Of a DNA stretch of 64,000 nt, positions 47,554 through 57,496 are shown one piece after another (position 1 is the first letter of the stretch; each line of letters opens with the position of its first letter). A program made the position numbers and the translations under genes. The DNA lies in assembly GCF_003634045.1 (NCBI RefSeq), contig NZ_RBIM01000003.1, positions 474,640 through 538,639 on the forward strand. Reading direction: 5' to 3'. The stretch is from Maricaulis maris (GTDB taxonomy: Bacteria > Pseudomonadota > Alphaproteobacteria > Caulobacterales > Maricaulaceae). The notes under the pieces were generated by a model. That model did no database searches. It was not told where the DNA came from and was given only the letters and a program-made list of their open reading frames with translations.

Positions 47554-48135
47554 TCAGGTCTGGCCGGTCTTGATCCGGACATCAGCGGGCGGGGCCTGAT
47601 AGCGCTCGAAGGCGTCGAGCAGGGTCGTGACCCGGTCCGAGACGAACAGGGCGCCGCGGTGCTCGGGAGACAGGAAACCCTGGGCGGTCATCTTGTCGAG
47701 GAAGGCGACGAGCTCGTCATAATAGCCGTTGACGTTCAGCAGGCCGACCGGATGGCGATGCTGGCCAAGCTGGGCCCAGGTCCAGATCTCGAACAATTCC
47801 TCCATCGTGCCGATGCCGCCGGGCATGGCGATGAAGCCTTCGGACAAGCGCACCATCTTGGCCTTGCGGGCATGCATGGATTTGACGACGTGCAGCGCCG
47901 TCAGCTCCATATGGGCGATTTCCTTGAGGGCAAGGAATTCCGGTATCACGCCGATCACCCGGCCGCCGGCGGCGAGTGTGGCGTCGGCGATCCGGCCCAT
48001 CAGCCCAACCCGGCCGCCGCCATAGACCAGTTCGATCCCGCGCAGGGCCATGACCTCGCCGAGACGGTCGGCGGCCGCGAGAAAGGCCGGGTCCTGGCCG
48101 GCATTGGAGCCGCAATAGACGCAAATCGATTTCAT
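47554..48135 (-). CDS. LOG-family phosphoribohydrolase (TIGR00730)
   Basis: The 193-residue protein has the LOG signature: ICVYCGSNAG at the N-terminus, VYGGGRVGLMG, and PGGIGTMEELFEIWTWAQLG with the catalytic Glu. The family cleaves N6-substituted or plain nucleoside 5'-monophosphates, releasing ribose 5-phosphate and a base. In bacteria outside plants' partners the role is often nucleotide salvage. It is divergent from the PDZ/aspartyl protease gene with 68 bases between. Confidence 0.94.
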   Translation of the reverse strand: MKSICVYCGSNAGQDPAFLAAADRLGEVMALRGIELVYGGGRVGLMGRIADATLAAGGRVIGVIPEFLALKEIAHMELTALHVVKSMHARKAKMVRLSEGFIAMPGGIGTMEELFEIWTWAQLGQHRHPVGLLNVNGYYDELVAFLDKMTAQGFLSPEHRGALFVSDRVTTLLDAFERYQAPPADVRIKTGQT

Positions 48136-48203
48136 GGCGAACCCAATGGTTTGGAAACGAACGAGCAGGCCTTATCCTGCCGGCCCATCGTCTGGAGGCA
48201 AGC

Positions 48204-49310
48204 ATGAAACAGGTCGCAGCCCTGATAGTCGCGCTGCTGGTAGTCGGCAAGGCACAGGCCCAGATCACGACGCCGATCGTGCTGCCATCGCAGATGTGCC
48301 GCGGCTATTTCTTTGTGCCGGTGACGCTGGCGGTACGCGATGGCGAGACGACCGAAGCGCGGACACTCTGGTTCCTCTACGACACCGGCGCCTCGGCTAG
48401 TTATGTCGATCCCGACAGTCTCGAGCGCGTGTCGGGGCAGCGACTGGCGAGCGGTGTCCGCGCCAGTTTCGGCGAGGTCACGACCGGCACCCTGCGCCTG
48501 AATGGCTTGCGGGCACGGGTCCGCGATCTCGACCACCTGTCGATCGCGCTGGGCCGGGAGATTGACGGCATCCTGGAATTCGACGCCTTCGAGGACGTCT
48601 TGCTGACACTCGACTATGCCGCCAGCGAGATGCGAGTGGTTTCCGGCGAATTGCCGCGGCCGGACAATGTCACCATTTTCGACGCTGACGGCCCCGATAT
48701 GCGCCCCTGGATCCCGGTCGGTTTTCCCGGCGGCGAGCGACGGCGGCTGCTGATCGACAGCGGCGCGGCGCTGAGTTCGGTCGTCCTGCGCAATATCGCG
48801 CGCTACGACACGGTTGAACCGCCGCGCGCAACCGGCGCCTCGGTCCGGTTCTCGGTCGTCGAACCCCGGTCTTCCGCGCGGATGAGCGGAGGTTTGCGGA
48901 TCGGTGATCATGAGCTGGAACAACCGGTTATCCAGTCCACACCCGAGACCGAATTGATCGGCGGCGCGGTGATGCGGCATTTCAGCTGGACCTTCGACCA
49001 GCGCCGCGAACGGGTGCAGGTGCTGCGCAATGACCCGTCCGTGCCGATCACGTTTGAACCCATGGTCACGCACGGCCTGGTCCTGGTGCCCGAGGATGAC
49101 GGCATGCGCGTCGCCACCGTGATCGCCAATTCACCGGCATCGGATGCCGGGGTCGAAACCGGCGATTTCATCACTCATTTCAACGGCAACGAGATGCGCA
49201 CACGCAGCTGCGATCTCGAAGGCGAGCCACCGACCACGCTCGACCTCGACCTGATCCGCAACGGCGAAGCGATGGCGCTGCGGCTGACCCTCTACGCGCT
49301 GGTCGACTGA
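48204..49310 (+). CDS. Exported aspartyl protease with C-terminal PDZ domain
   Basis: The 368-residue product has a signal peptide (MKQVAALIVALLVVGKAQA). The two retropepsin-like halves have FLYDTGASASYVD (Asp about 59) and RLLIDSGAALSSVVL (Asp about 184, with DSG in place of DTG). A PDZ domain covers about 285-345 (VIANSPASDAGVETGDFITHFNGNEM). This layout suggests a periplasmic protease with substrate recognition by PDZ. It overlaps the convergent lyase gene by 19 bases at the 3' end. Confidence 0.87.
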   Translation: MKQVAALIVALLVVGKAQAQITTPIVLPSQMCRGYFFVPVTLAVRDGETTEARTLWFLYDTGASASYVDPDSLERVSGQRLASGVRASFGEVTTGTLRLNGLRARVRDLDHLSIALGREIDGILEFDAFEDVLLTLDYAASEMRVVSGELPRPDNVTIFDADGPDMRPWIPVGFPGGERRRLLIDSGAALSSVVLRNIARYDTVEPPRATGASVRFSVVEPRSSARMSGGLRIGDHELEQPVIQSTPETELIGGAVMRHFSWTFDQRRERVQVLRNDPSVPITFEPMVTHGLVLVPEDDGMRVATVIANSPASDAGVETGDFITHFNGNEMRTRSCDLEGEPPTTLDLDLIRNGEAMALRLTLYALVD

Positions 49311-50392
49311 GCCTGGCAAACATGCGCCGCCATGACCCGGATCGCGGCGATGATGCGGGCCGGATCGGCGTCATGGGCGCGCTCACCAATGGTGATTTCA
49401 AGCGCCGGGACAGGATCCCTCTCGAAATGCCAGAAACGGTTGCCGAGCCAGACACCGGTCGCCTCGGCGGCCGCATCACGCGCCGCTTCGGCGGCTGTGA
49501 CATCACAATCGAGGCGGACATGCATCATGTTCACCAGCGGCGGGTTCGGCGTGAGGCTCAGCCCATCCACCTCGCCAACGCCTGCGGCGATTTCCCGGGC
49601 GCGCTCGACAAAGGCCGGCAGCTTGCCGAGGCGGAGATCCAGCGCCCGCAGGGCGTCGGGCACCATCGGCCAAGCCGAAACCAGGCGGCCGCCCATCCGC
49701 GCCAGCCAGGTTTTCGCGGCGTCGATGAAGTCGCTGTCGCCAGCAAGCACCGCCCCGCCGGAAGCGCCGAGATCCTTGTAGAAGGAGACATAGACCGAGG
49801 CGAAACCATCGCAGATTTCCGGCCAGTCACGCCCCGGCCAAGCCGAAGGCAGACCCCAGATCCGGGCCCCATCCATGTGCAGCGGAATACCCGCAGAGGC
49901 GGCGCGGGCCTTGAGCGCGACCAGCCCGTCCCAGTCCGGCAGGGCACCGCCATTATGACGCTGCGGCAGTTCAACAAAGGCGCAACCCGCCACCGCCGGC
50001 AGATCATCAGCCCGCAAGGGCCGCGACCAATCGCCGATTTCAAGCGGAGTCAGGCCATGCAAATGGATGTGACCCTCTTCCTCGTGCAGGGCCAGGTGTG
50101 AGGTTGGGTGCAGGGCGAGTCGGGCGTCGTCACTGGCCGCGCAATGCAGCCGTGCCGCGACGCCCTGCGCCATCGTGCCGGTCGGGAACCAAGCCGCCGC
50201 CGGCTTGCCCAAGAGCTCGGCCATGCGTGCTTCCAGGCGCGCCACGCTGTCGCCGGTCAGATAGGCTTCCGGCCCCAGACCTTCGCTGCGCATCCAGCGG
50301 GCGACCGCTTCCAGGCGGTCGGCCGGATCGCCATCATGATGAAAGGGAAAGCCGAGATCGAGGTCGCAGCGCGCTTTCAACGCCGCATTCAT
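49292..50392 (-). CDS. PLP-dependent lyase, threonine aldolase-like
   Basis: The 366-residue fold type I enzyme is of the beta-eliminating lyase/threonine aldolase family. The PLP lysine is in VSFYKDLGASGGAVLAGD, the aromatic and Asp of the cofactor pocket in IPLHMDGARIWGLPSAW, with an N-terminal FPTGTMAQGVAARLH. Substrate specificity (threonine, alanine or another amino acid) is open. Its start overlaps the ArsC-like gene stop by four bases, so it lies at the end of the rodZ-ispG-arsC string. Confidence 0.9.
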   Translation of the reverse strand: MNAALKARCDLDLGFPFHHDGDPADRLEAVARWMRSEGLGPEAYLTGDSVARLEARMAELLGKPAAAWFPTGTMAQGVAARLHCAASDDARLALHPTSHLALHEEEGHIHLHGLTPLEIGDWSRPLRADDLPAVAGCAFVELPQRHNGGALPDWDGLVALKARAASAGIPLHMDGARIWGLPSAWPGRDWPEICDGFASVYVSFYKDLGASGGAVLAGDSDFIDAAKTWLARMGGRLVSAWPMVPDALRALDLRLGKLPAFVERAREIAAGVGEVDGLSLTPNPPLVNMMHVRLDCDVTAAEAARDAAAEATGVWLGNRFWHFERDPVPALEITIGERAHDADPARIIAAIRVMAAHVCQAQSTSA

Positions 50393-50748
50393 TCCGCGGC
50401 GCCGGCCAGCAAACCATTCAGGCTGTCAGCAGACCAGCCGACTGTCACAAGTGTGCCTGCTTCGATCACCGGACGCTTGATCAGGGTGGGATGGGCAATC
50501 AACACGCCGGCGGGATCCTCGACCGCGATCTCGCGGTCTTCCTCGGACATGTTGCGCCAGGTTGTGGAACGCGTATTCATCAGCGCCTTGGCGCCAACGG
50601 CATCAAGCCAATCCGGCACTTTCACGACCAGGTCGACATCCTCGCGAATATCATTGAACTGATGCCCCAGACCGGCTTCGTCCAAGGCCTGGACAGCCTT
50701 CTTGCAGCTGTCGCAATTCTTCAGTCCGTAAACCGCCAATCCCGTCAC
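50389..50748 (-). CDS. ArsC/Spx-family reductase-like protein (YffB type)
   Basis: The 119-residue thioredoxin-fold protein has VYGLKNCDSCKKAVQALDEAG with a CxxC, and FNDIREDVD, NTRSTTWR and LIKRPVIEAG, as in the YffB/ArsC family. Many members are not arsenate reductases, so a detoxification role should not be assumed. The start is set at GTG 50748, with GGGGGAG upstream; TTG 50763 is less likely. It is coupled to the lyase gene. Confidence 0.87.
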   Translation of the reverse strand: MTGLAVYGLKNCDSCKKAVQALDEAGLGHQFNDIREDVDLVVKVPDWLDAVGAKALMNTRSTTWRNMSEEDREIAVEDPAGVLIAHPTLIKRPVIEAGTLVTVGWSADSLNGLLAGAAE

Positions 50749-50779
50749 ATTCCACTCCCCCAACTGTCACCGCCACTGA

Positions 50780-51925
50780 TTACTCGGCGGCTTCCACACT
50801 GTCACGTTCCGCCCGCAATTCCGCGGCACGCGTTTCAACCATGTCAACAATATGCTCGACCATCTCCTCATTGGAGACATTGTGGTCGGGACGGCCGGAC
50901 ACATACATCTTGCCGCGCCCGGCGCCGCCGCCGGTAAAGCCAAGATCGGTCATCAGGGCCTCGCCGGGACCGTTCACCACACATCCAATGATCGACAGGG
51001 AGATCGGTTCCGAAATATGCGCCAGACGGGCTTCCAGCGTCTCGACCGTGCGGATGACGTCAAAACCCTGACGGGCGCAGGACGGGCAGGCGATGATATT
51101 GACACCGCGGGTCCGCAGGCCGAGCGATTTGAGGATGTCGAAACCGACCTTGACCTCTTCCTCCGGTTCCGCCGACAGCGAGACCCGGATCGTGTCACCG
51201 ATCCCGGCCCACAACATCGAACCGATGCCGATCGAGGATTTCACCGTGCCAATCCGCGTGCCGCCAGCCTCGGTCACGCCCAGATGCAGCGGCGCATCGG
51301 TGGCTTCCGACAGGGACTGGTAGGCCGCCACGGTGAGAAAAGGATCGGAGGCCTTCACCGAAATCTTGTAGTCGCGAAAATCGAGGTCATCGAGAATGCG
51401 GGCATGGTCCAGCGCGCTCTCGACCATCGCCTCGGGACAGGGTTCGCCGTATTTTTCCAGCAGGTGGCGCTCCAGTGAGCCGGCATTGACGCCGACGCGG
51501 ATGGCACAGCCATGGTCACGGGCCGCCTGGACGACATCGCGAACCCGGTCCATCGAACCGATATTGCCCGGATTGATACGCAGGCAGGCGGCGCCCGCCT
51601 CGGCCGCCTCGATGCCACGTTTGTAGTGAAAGTGGATGTCAGCGATCAGCGGCACATTGGCGGCCTTGGCGATCGTCTTGAAAGCCGCCGTCGAATCCTC
51701 GTCCGGACAGGAGACCCGCACCAGATCGACACCCGCCTCTTCACAGCGCCGGATCTGGTCGATCGTGGCACCGGCATCAGAGGTCGGCGTGTTGGTCATG
51801 GTCTGGACGCTGATCGGGGCATCGCCGCCAACCTCGAGCGGACCGACCATGATCTTGCGGCTCTTGCGGCGCTCGATCATCCGCCAGGGGCGGACGCTGC
51901 GCGGATCGGAGCTGGTTTGCGACAT
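50780..51925 (-). CDS. ispG: (E)-4-hydroxy-3-methylbut-2-enyl-diphosphate synthase
   Basis: MEP pathway enzyme converting MEcPP to HMBPP. The 381-residue product has the TIM-barrel start [27 protein letters not shown], and [4Fe-4S] ligands in [11 protein letters not shown] and CVVNGPGEA. Direct-type length (no large insert) is usual for proteobacteria. The ATG at 51925 follows GGGAGAG; a GTG six bases upstream is less likely. It follows rodZ by about 100 bases, an arrangement shared with many proteobacteria. Confidence 0.97.
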   Translation of the reverse strand: MSQTSSDPRSVRPWRMIERRKSRKIMVGPLEVGGDAPISVQTMTNTPTSDAGATIDQIRRCEEAGVDLVRVSCPDEDSTAAFKTIAKAANVPLIADIHFHYKRGIEAAEAGAACLRINPGNIGSMDRVRDVVQAARDHGCAIRVGVNAGSLERHLLEKYGEPCPEAMVESALDHARILDDLDFRDYKISVKASDPFLTVAAYQSLSEATDAPLHLGVTEAGGTRIGTVKSSIGIGSMLWAGIGDTIRVSLSAEPEEEVKVGFDILKSLGLRTRGVNIIACPSCARQGFDVIRTVETLEARLAHISEPISLSIIGCVVNGPGEALMTDLGFTGGGAGRGKMYVSGRPDHNVSNEEMVEHIVDMVETRAAELRAERDSVEAAE

Positions 51926-52024
51926 CGACACTCTCCCGTCACGGCATCGCCCTGTAACGGCACGCCGGGAATATGGAGTGGATATAGCGAGTCTGTGGCG
52001 GCTGCGCGACCGGGGTGCGGCAAA

Positions 52025-52882
52025 TTACTGCGGCTGGACGTCGTCCACATCAGCCTCAGCCATCACCGGCAGATTTTCCACCGGCATGCCGGCATCCCCC
52101 AGCAGGCCGACCCTCTCGCCATCGCGTTCGATCTCGATGGCGCCGGCATTGGCCGCCGAGACGGTAAGGCCCGGTTCCAGTGCCCGATAAACCTCGCCGA
52201 CCGCAAGCTCCCGCGAAAACAGGATGCGACCGGATGCATCGCGCACTTCCAGCCAGGTCGGCAGGACGGCCCGCATCACGACCTGCCCGGAGGCCGCCGC
52301 AGCGTCACCAAGTGGCAGATCGGTCCAGATATCATCAACATTGACCGCAACACGGCCGGTTTCGAAATCGGCCCGCGCCCAGTCCGGCGCCGCATCCGGC
52401 GGCGAAGGCATATTGGTCAGGGCGCCGCCACCGGCAAATTCCTCGGAATACCACCAGGCTGCGCCGGCCACCGCGGCAAGGATCAACAGAGCGCCAAAGG
52501 CGCCGCGCGGCAGCTTGATCGGCTCGCGCGTCTTGGTCGCGGCAGTCGGCTGGGCACGCCCGGTCTCGGTATCGACCTCGCGCTTGAACTGGTCGACCAT
52601 ACCGCTGGCATCAAGGTGCAGGAAATTGGCATAGGTGCGCAGATAGCCGATCGCATAGGCCCGCGCCGGCAGGCCACGCGGATCCATGGTTTCCAGCGCT
52701 TCGAGATAGTCGGCACGGACGCGGGTGCGCTCGGCTGCCTGTGACAGGGTGAGATGAAGTTTCTGGCGGGCGTCGCGCAAGCGTTCACCGGCAGACAAGT
52801 GGACGTATCCGACGCCGTCATCGGAATAGACCGCGTCAACGGGAACAAAGTCCGCACTGGGCGTCTGACTCACCATCACCAT
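52025..52882 (-). CDS. rodZ: RodZ-like cytoskeletal helix-turn-helix membrane protein
   Basis: The 285-residue or so protein has a Cro-like HTH at about 35-95 (AGERLRDARQKLHLTLSQAAERTRV, then YAIGYLRTYANFLHLD), a single membrane helix (AFGALLILAAVAGAAWWY) and a periplasmic beta domain (LPTWLEVRDASGRILFSREL). RodZ links MreB to the elongation machinery. The adjacent ispG supports the assignment. The start is uncertain among GTG 52915, ATG 52894 and ATG 52882; I kept the last. Confidence 0.88.
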   Translation of the reverse strand: MVMVSQTPSADFVPVDAVYSDDGVGYVHLSAGERLRDARQKLHLTLSQAAERTRVRADYLEALETMDPRGLPARAYAIGYLRTYANFLHLDASGMVDQFKREVDTETGRAQPTAATKTREPIKLPRGAFGALLILAAVAGAAWWYSEEFAGGGALTNMPSPPDAAPDWARADFETGRVAVNVDDIWTDLPLGDAAAASGQVVMRAVLPTWLEVRDASGRILFSRELAVGEVYRALEPGLTVSAANAGAIEIERDGERVGLLGDAGMPVENLPVMAEADVDDVQPQ

Positions 52883-52962
52883 ACCGCCGCTCATCCTTGC
52901 CGGAGCGATCGTCACTCACAACGCGTCTGAAAAGGAAAAATCCTTAACGCGGCGCCATAAGA

Positions 52963-55254
52963 TCAAATCCCACGTCCATTTTCAATGGCCTCGCGAGGCA
53001 GTCCGGCGTTTTCTCCCGCCTCGATGAGGAGGGGACGCAGGCTGTCCACGGGCTTGTCGAGATGCTTCGCAAGCCAGGTGCCAAGTTTGCCGGCATCGAG
53101 TCCGGAGACGAGTTTCTTGATCGGTCCGATATTGCCCGATGCCATGGAAAGACTTTGATAACCAAGCCCGATCAGGACTGCAGCCTCGAGCGGTTTGGCG
53201 GCAATTTCACCGCAGACCGAGACCGGCGTATCGTGTTTAGCGCACAGGTCGCGGACATGTTTGAGCAGGTTCAGGGCAGCCGGAGCGAGCACATCGTACC
53301 GTTCCGAGACACGCGTATTCTGTCGATCCGCCGCGTAAAAATACTGCATCAAATCATTGGCACCGACCGAAACGAAGTCGACATCGTCGAGCGCATACTG
53401 CAGCGCCCAAGCCATGCCCGGGGTTTCCAGCATGATGCCGCAGCGAACCTCGGACGGCAGGTCATGGCCCGATTGCGTCGCGTGCCGCAATTCCTTGTTG
53501 AGCATCTCCCGCGCCGCCCGCGCCTCCCACGGCGCCGCGATCATCGGGAACATGACATTCAACGGTCGACCGGCCGCCGCCAGGATCAGGGCGCGCAGCT
53601 GATAGCGCAGCAGGCCGGGACGATCGAGGCCCATCCGGATGGCCCGCCAGCCCAGCGCCGGATTGGGTTCGATGGTCGAGGGGGCAAAGGGCGCCACCTT
53701 GTCACCGCCCAGATCGAGCGTGCGGAAAATGACCGGCTTGTCGCCCGAGGCATCGAGCACCGATTTGTAGACCGCCGCCTGGGCCGACAGGCGCGGCAGG
53801 GTCTCGGCAACCATGAACTGGAATTCGGTGCGGAACAGGCCGACCCCGTCGGCGCCGGTCTCGTCCAGGGCGGTCAGCTCGATCAGCAGGCCGGCATTCA
53901 TGTGCAGTCCGATCCGCTGGCCATCGGCCGTCACCGACGGGCCGCGCAGCTCGGCATAGGACAGGCGTCGCTCCGACAGCGCCGCGACCCGAACCTCGTA
54001 AGTCTCGACCACATCCTGCTCGGGTCGGATATGGAGTACACCGAACTCACCGTCCAGGATGACCGGGTCGCCATTCTCGGCCCGATCGAGCGCACCCTCC
54101 AGGCGGCCGACCAGCGGAATGCCCAACGCTTTGGCAACAATGGCCGCGTGCGAGGACGCCGAGCCTTCCTCCAGGGCGATACCCTTGAGCTTGGTCCGAT
54201 CAAAATCCAGCAGTTCGGCCGGGCCGATATTGCGGGCGATGATGATGGCATTGTCCGGCAGTTCCAGCGCTGCGCCGACACCGTCGAGATGACGCAGGAG
54301 CCGATTGGCGAGATCTTCCAGATCGTGCAACCGCTCGCGAAAGAGCGGATCGGACGCCTTCATCAGACGGGCGCGGTTTTCGTTTCGGACCCGTTCAACG
54401 GCGGCTTCAGCGGTCAGGCCGCGGCGCACCGCTTCCAGCAAGCGTTCCAGCCAACCCCGATCATGGGCGAACATGCGATAGGCCTGCAACACATCGCGCG
54501 TCGGCCCGCCAAAGGGAATGCGACCGCCTTCCAGCATTTCGTCGATCGAGCTGCGCAGCGAGGTGATCGCCGCATCAAGACGTTTTTCCTCGCTCGCCGG
54601 ATCGTCGGCAATCAGGCGCGTCGATTCAACATGCGGCTCGAACAGGACGGCCACGCCCTGCGCCACACCGCCGGAATAGGCCCCGCCCTGGAAGCGTTCG
54701 GGGCGTGACTGACGGACATCAAGGCCGGCCATTTCCTCGGAATCGAGAATGTCGCCGGAGGCAACAATTTCGGCCAGCACCATGGCGACCGTCTGCAAGG
54801 TCTCGATCTCGTCACCGGCAACCTGGCGCTCGACCGAGGTCTGGGCCGTCAGCACACCGACCATGCGACCGCCGCGCAGGATCGGCACGCCGACAAAGGT
54901 GTCGAACGGTTCCTCACCGGTTTCCGGCTTGTAGGAGAAGGACGGGTGAGCCCGTGCATTGGAGGTCGCCAGCGGCCGCGCCCGGCGCGCCACCAGGCCG
55001 ACAAGACCTTCGCCCGGCTGCAGGCGGACCGAATGCACGGCCTCGCGCTTCAGGCCGTAGGTCGCACACAATTCCAGCGCGTTGGACTGGCGCGACAGAT
55101 AGATCGAGCAGACATCCCAGCCGGCCTCTTCCGCGATCAGCGCGGTGAGGTGATCGAGACGCGCCTGCGCATTCTCCTGCACCGCCATGAGCAGACGCAT
55201 GCGCTTGAGGAGATTGCGGGGATCCCGGGCCGGTTTTGTCGTCATGTCTTCCAT
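52963..55254 (-). CDS. ptsP: PTS-Ntr enzyme I (PEP-protein phosphotransferase)
   Basis: The 763-residue product has an N-terminal GAF domain (about 15-160) and then the EI architecture: the PEP-utilising N-terminal domain, the phospho-His loop LEEGSASSHAAIVAKALGIPLVG (about residue 370), and the TIM barrel with GADGVGLFRTEFQFM and the active Cys in TPVSVCGEIAAKPL. It starts the nitrogen phosphotransfer relay from PEP toward NPr and EIIA-Ntr, which links carbon and nitrogen status to (p)ppGpp in Alphaproteobacteria. It starts two bases after lysC, so the two are probably co-transcribed. Confidence 0.96.
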   Translation of the reverse strand: MEDMTTKPARDPRNLLKRMRLLMAVQENAQARLDHLTALIAEEAGWDVCSIYLSRQSNALELCATYGLKREAVHSVRLQPGEGLVGLVARRARPLATSNARAHPSFSYKPETGEEPFDTFVGVPILRGGRMVGVLTAQTSVERQVAGDEIETLQTVAMVLAEIVASGDILDSEEMAGLDVRQSRPERFQGGAYSGGVAQGVAVLFEPHVESTRLIADDPASEEKRLDAAITSLRSSIDEMLEGGRIPFGGPTRDVLQAYRMFAHDRGWLERLLEAVRRGLTAEAAVERVRNENRARLMKASDPLFRERLHDLEDLANRLLRHLDGVGAALELPDNAIIIARNIGPAELLDFDRTKLKGIALEEGSASSHAAIVAKALGIPLVGRLEGALDRAENGDPVILDGEFGVLHIRPEQDVVETYEVRVAALSERRLSYAELRGPSVTADGQRIGLHMNAGLLIELTALDETGADGVGLFRTEFQFMVAETLPRLSAQAAVYKSVLDASGDKPVIFRTLDLGGDKVAPFAPSTIEPNPALGWRAIRMGLDRPGLLRYQLRALILAAAGRPLNVMFPMIAAPWEARAAREMLNKELRHATQSGHDLPSEVRCGIMLETPGMAWALQYALDDVDFVSVGANDLMQYFYAADRQNTRVSERYDVLAPAALNLLKHVRDLCAKHDTPVSVCGEIAAKPLEAAVLIGLGYQSLSMASGNIGPIKKLVSGLDAGKLGTWLAKHLDKPVDSLRPLLIEAGENAGLPREAIENGRGI

Positions 55255-55256
55255 GC

Positions 55257-56474
55257 CTACACCTGATCCAAACCATAGGCCGCATGCAAGGCCCGCACAG
55301 CGCGCTCGACCGCATCATTCTCGATCAGCGCCGAGATCTTGATCTCGGACGTGGCGAGGACCTTCACCGTGATATCGTGATCGCCCAGCACCGCAAACAG
55401 CGAGCGGGCGACATCGGCGCGTTGACGCAGGCCGGCGCCCACCACCGATACTTTTGCCAATCCGGTCTCGGTCGAGATCCGCACGCCGGTCATGGCCTCT
55501 TCCAACGCCGCCTGCGCGCGATCAAGATCACGGTGAGCGACGGAAAATTCCAGGGCCACCATGCCGGGCTGGCGGGCATGGGCCTGTACGATCATGTCGA
55601 CCCCGACCTCGGCCTCCGCCAGCCGCGCGAAGCAGCGGGCCGCCATGTCGGACCGGTTGGAGGCGCCATGCAAGGCGATCCGGGCCTGATCCCTGGCATA
55701 GGCAACGCCGGACACCAGGCGGCGTTCCGCGATATCATTCTCGGCCACCACGTCGGTGCCCTGGCTTTTTCCGGCTTCGAGGAAGGACGATAACACACGC
55801 ATCGGCACAGACCGCGCCTTGGCGAATTCGACCGAGCGGGTCTGCAGGACCTTGGCGCCCTGGGCTGCCAGTTCCAGCATCTCGTCATGACTGATTGCAT
55901 CGAGCCGTTTGGCGCCCGGCTCGATACGCGGATCGGTGGTGTAGACGCCGTCGACATCGGTGTAGATATCGCAGCGAGCATTGAGTGCCGCCGCCAGCGC
56001 CGCCGCTGAAAGATCCGTCCCGCCCCGCCCCAGCGTGCGCACGTCGCCGGTCTCGGTGATGCCTTGAAAACCGGCCACGACCGGGATGATGCCGGCCGCG
56101 ATGGCAGCCTCCAGCACCGCCGCGTCCAGGCCGGCGATGCGCGATGCGCCAGGCGGACCGTCGGTAATCACCGGCAATTGCCAGCCCAGGAAGGATTGCG
56201 CTTTCAGGCCGCGTTCACGCAGGGCCAGTGCCATCAGCGCCGACGAGACCTGCTCACCGGCTGCCAGGGCCACATCGGTCTCGCGATCGCCCAGCCCGCT
56301 GCCGAAAGCGTCGGCGAGGCCCAGGATACGGTCGGTTTCACCGGCCATGGCAGAGACCACGACGGTCATGGTTTCACCGCGTGACGCCGCATCAGCAACC
56401 AATCCGGCCGCGTGCCGGATGCGCTCGACCGTTCCGACCGAGGTGCCGCCAAATTTCGCCACGACTCGCGTCAT
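55257..56474 (-). CDS. lysC: Aspartokinase
   Basis: Phosphorylates aspartate in the first step of Lys/Thr/Met and diaminopimelate synthesis. The 405-residue single-domain-plus-ACT product has VVAKFGGTSVGT at the start, VVSAMAGETDRIL, TLGRGGTDLSAAALAAAL and two ACT domains in the last 150 residues. Feedback control by lysine or threonine is expected but not readable. The ATG at 56474 starts the family motif; the longer frame to 56528 is unneeded. It directly precedes ptsP. Confidence 0.96.
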   Translation of the reverse strand: MTRVVAKFGGTSVGTVERIRHAAGLVADAASRGETMTVVVSAMAGETDRILGLADAFGSGLGDRETDVALAAGEQVSSALMALALRERGLKAQSFLGWQLPVITDGPPGASRIAGLDAAVLEAAIAAGIIPVVAGFQGITETGDVRTLGRGGTDLSAAALAAALNARCDIYTDVDGVYTTDPRIEPGAKRLDAISHDEMLELAAQGAKVLQTRSVEFAKARSVPMRVLSSFLEAGKSQGTDVVAENDIAERRLVSGVAYARDQARIALHGASNRSDMAARCFARLAEAEVGVDMIVQAHARQPGMVALEFSVAHRDLDRAQAALEEAMTGVRISTETGLAKVSVVGAGLRQRADVARSLFAVLGDHDITVKVLATSEIKISALIENDAVERAVRALHAAYGLDQV

Positions 56475-56666
56475 GCTGCCTGTCCCTTGCGCTTCCCCTG
56501 TGAGCCGGTGGCGAGCATAACGTCGCACCGGTCTCGATTAGGCGCACCGTTGGGGCCATATTAGGGCTGAAGCGGGGCGCCACGCTGGCGGTTAGGTAAG
56601 CGCGAAGCCGTCCGCACGCAACGCCTGAACGCAATCAGACGCGGTTTCCCCCGCGAGGAGAAAAGC

Positions 56667-57431
56667 ATGACCACCGCTGCCGCTCCGCAGACGCTGAACC
56701 GTCCCTCGATCGATCCGGAAGAGGTCGAGAAATTCTCACGCATCGCCGCCGAATGGTGGGACCCGGACAGCAAGTTCAAACCGTTGCACAAGTTCAACCC
56801 GATCCGGCTCGGCTTCATCCGGGACACGATCTGCGAGCATTTCGGCCTGTCCGGTGACAAGCCCCTGACCGGTCTGCGCATTCTCGATATCGGCTGCGGC
56901 GGCGGCCTGGTCTGCGAACCGATGGCCCGTCTCGGCGCATCGGTCACCGGCGTTGATGCCGCCGAAGCCAATATCAAGACCGCCAGCGTCCATGCCGACG
57001 AACAAGGTCTTGCCATCGACTATCGCCACGGTGTGGCCGAACAGCTGATCGAACAGGATGAACCGTTGTTCGACGTTGTGTTGAACCTGGAAGTCATGGA
57101 GCATGTCGCCAATCCGCACACATTCCTGGTCGATTGCGCCCGTTTGGTGAAGCCCGGCGGGCTGATGGTCTGCGCCACGATCAACCGGACGTCGAAAGCC
57201 TTCGCCCTGGCGATTGTCGGCGCCGAATGGGTGATGGGCTGGTTGCCGCGCGGCACGCACCGTTTCCACAAACTGGTCAAACCGGCCCAGATCCGCGCCG
57301 CCCTCCGGGAAGGCGGGATGAACCTGCAGGCACCTGTCGGGGTCAGCTACAATCCGCTTACCGACCAGTTTTCACTCGGTGACGACACCGCGGTGAACTA
57401 CATGATGGTGGCGGAAAAGCCGGCAGGCTGA
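56667..57431 (+). CDS. ubiG: Ubiquinone biosynthesis O-methyltransferase
   Basis: Performs both O-methylations in ubiquinone synthesis. The 254-residue product has AAEWWDPDSKFKPLHKFNPIR (UbiG marker), the AdoMet motif ILDIGCGGGLVCEPMARLGA, a VLNLEVMEHVANPHTF post-motif, and HRFHKLVKPAQIRAALREGGM. GAGGAG lies upstream of the ATG. It is divergent from lysC across about 190 bases. Confidence 0.97.
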   Translation: MTTAAAPQTLNRPSIDPEEVEKFSRIAAEWWDPDSKFKPLHKFNPIRLGFIRDTICEHFGLSGDKPLTGLRILDIGCGGGLVCEPMARLGASVTGVDAAEANIKTASVHADEQGLAIDYRHGVAEQLIEQDEPLFDVVLNLEVMEHVANPHTFLVDCARLVKPGGLMVCATINRTSKAFALAIVGAEWVMGWLPRGTHRFHKLVKPAQIRAALREGGMNLQAPVGVSYNPLTDQFSLGDDTAVNYMMVAEKPAG

Positions 57432-57443
57432 CGCAAAAAAAAA

Positions 57444-57471
57444 GCGGCGCCAGCGTTGACGCTGGCGCCGC
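57444..57471 (-). terminator. Strong intrinsic terminator of the exported-protein gene
   Basis: Perfect 13-bp stem GCGGCGCCAGCGT / ACGCTGGCGCCGC with a two-base centre. On the minus strand it is followed by nine T residues. It ends the minus-strand gene at 57497 and lies between it and the convergent ubiG. Confidence 0.9.
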
Positions 57472-57496
57472 CCGGGGCCCCGCAGCGGACAGGGGA

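Noticed and set aside
50389-50748. Arsenate reductase
   Set aside because: No ars genes are nearby and the YffB branch of the family is not an arsenate reductase in general.
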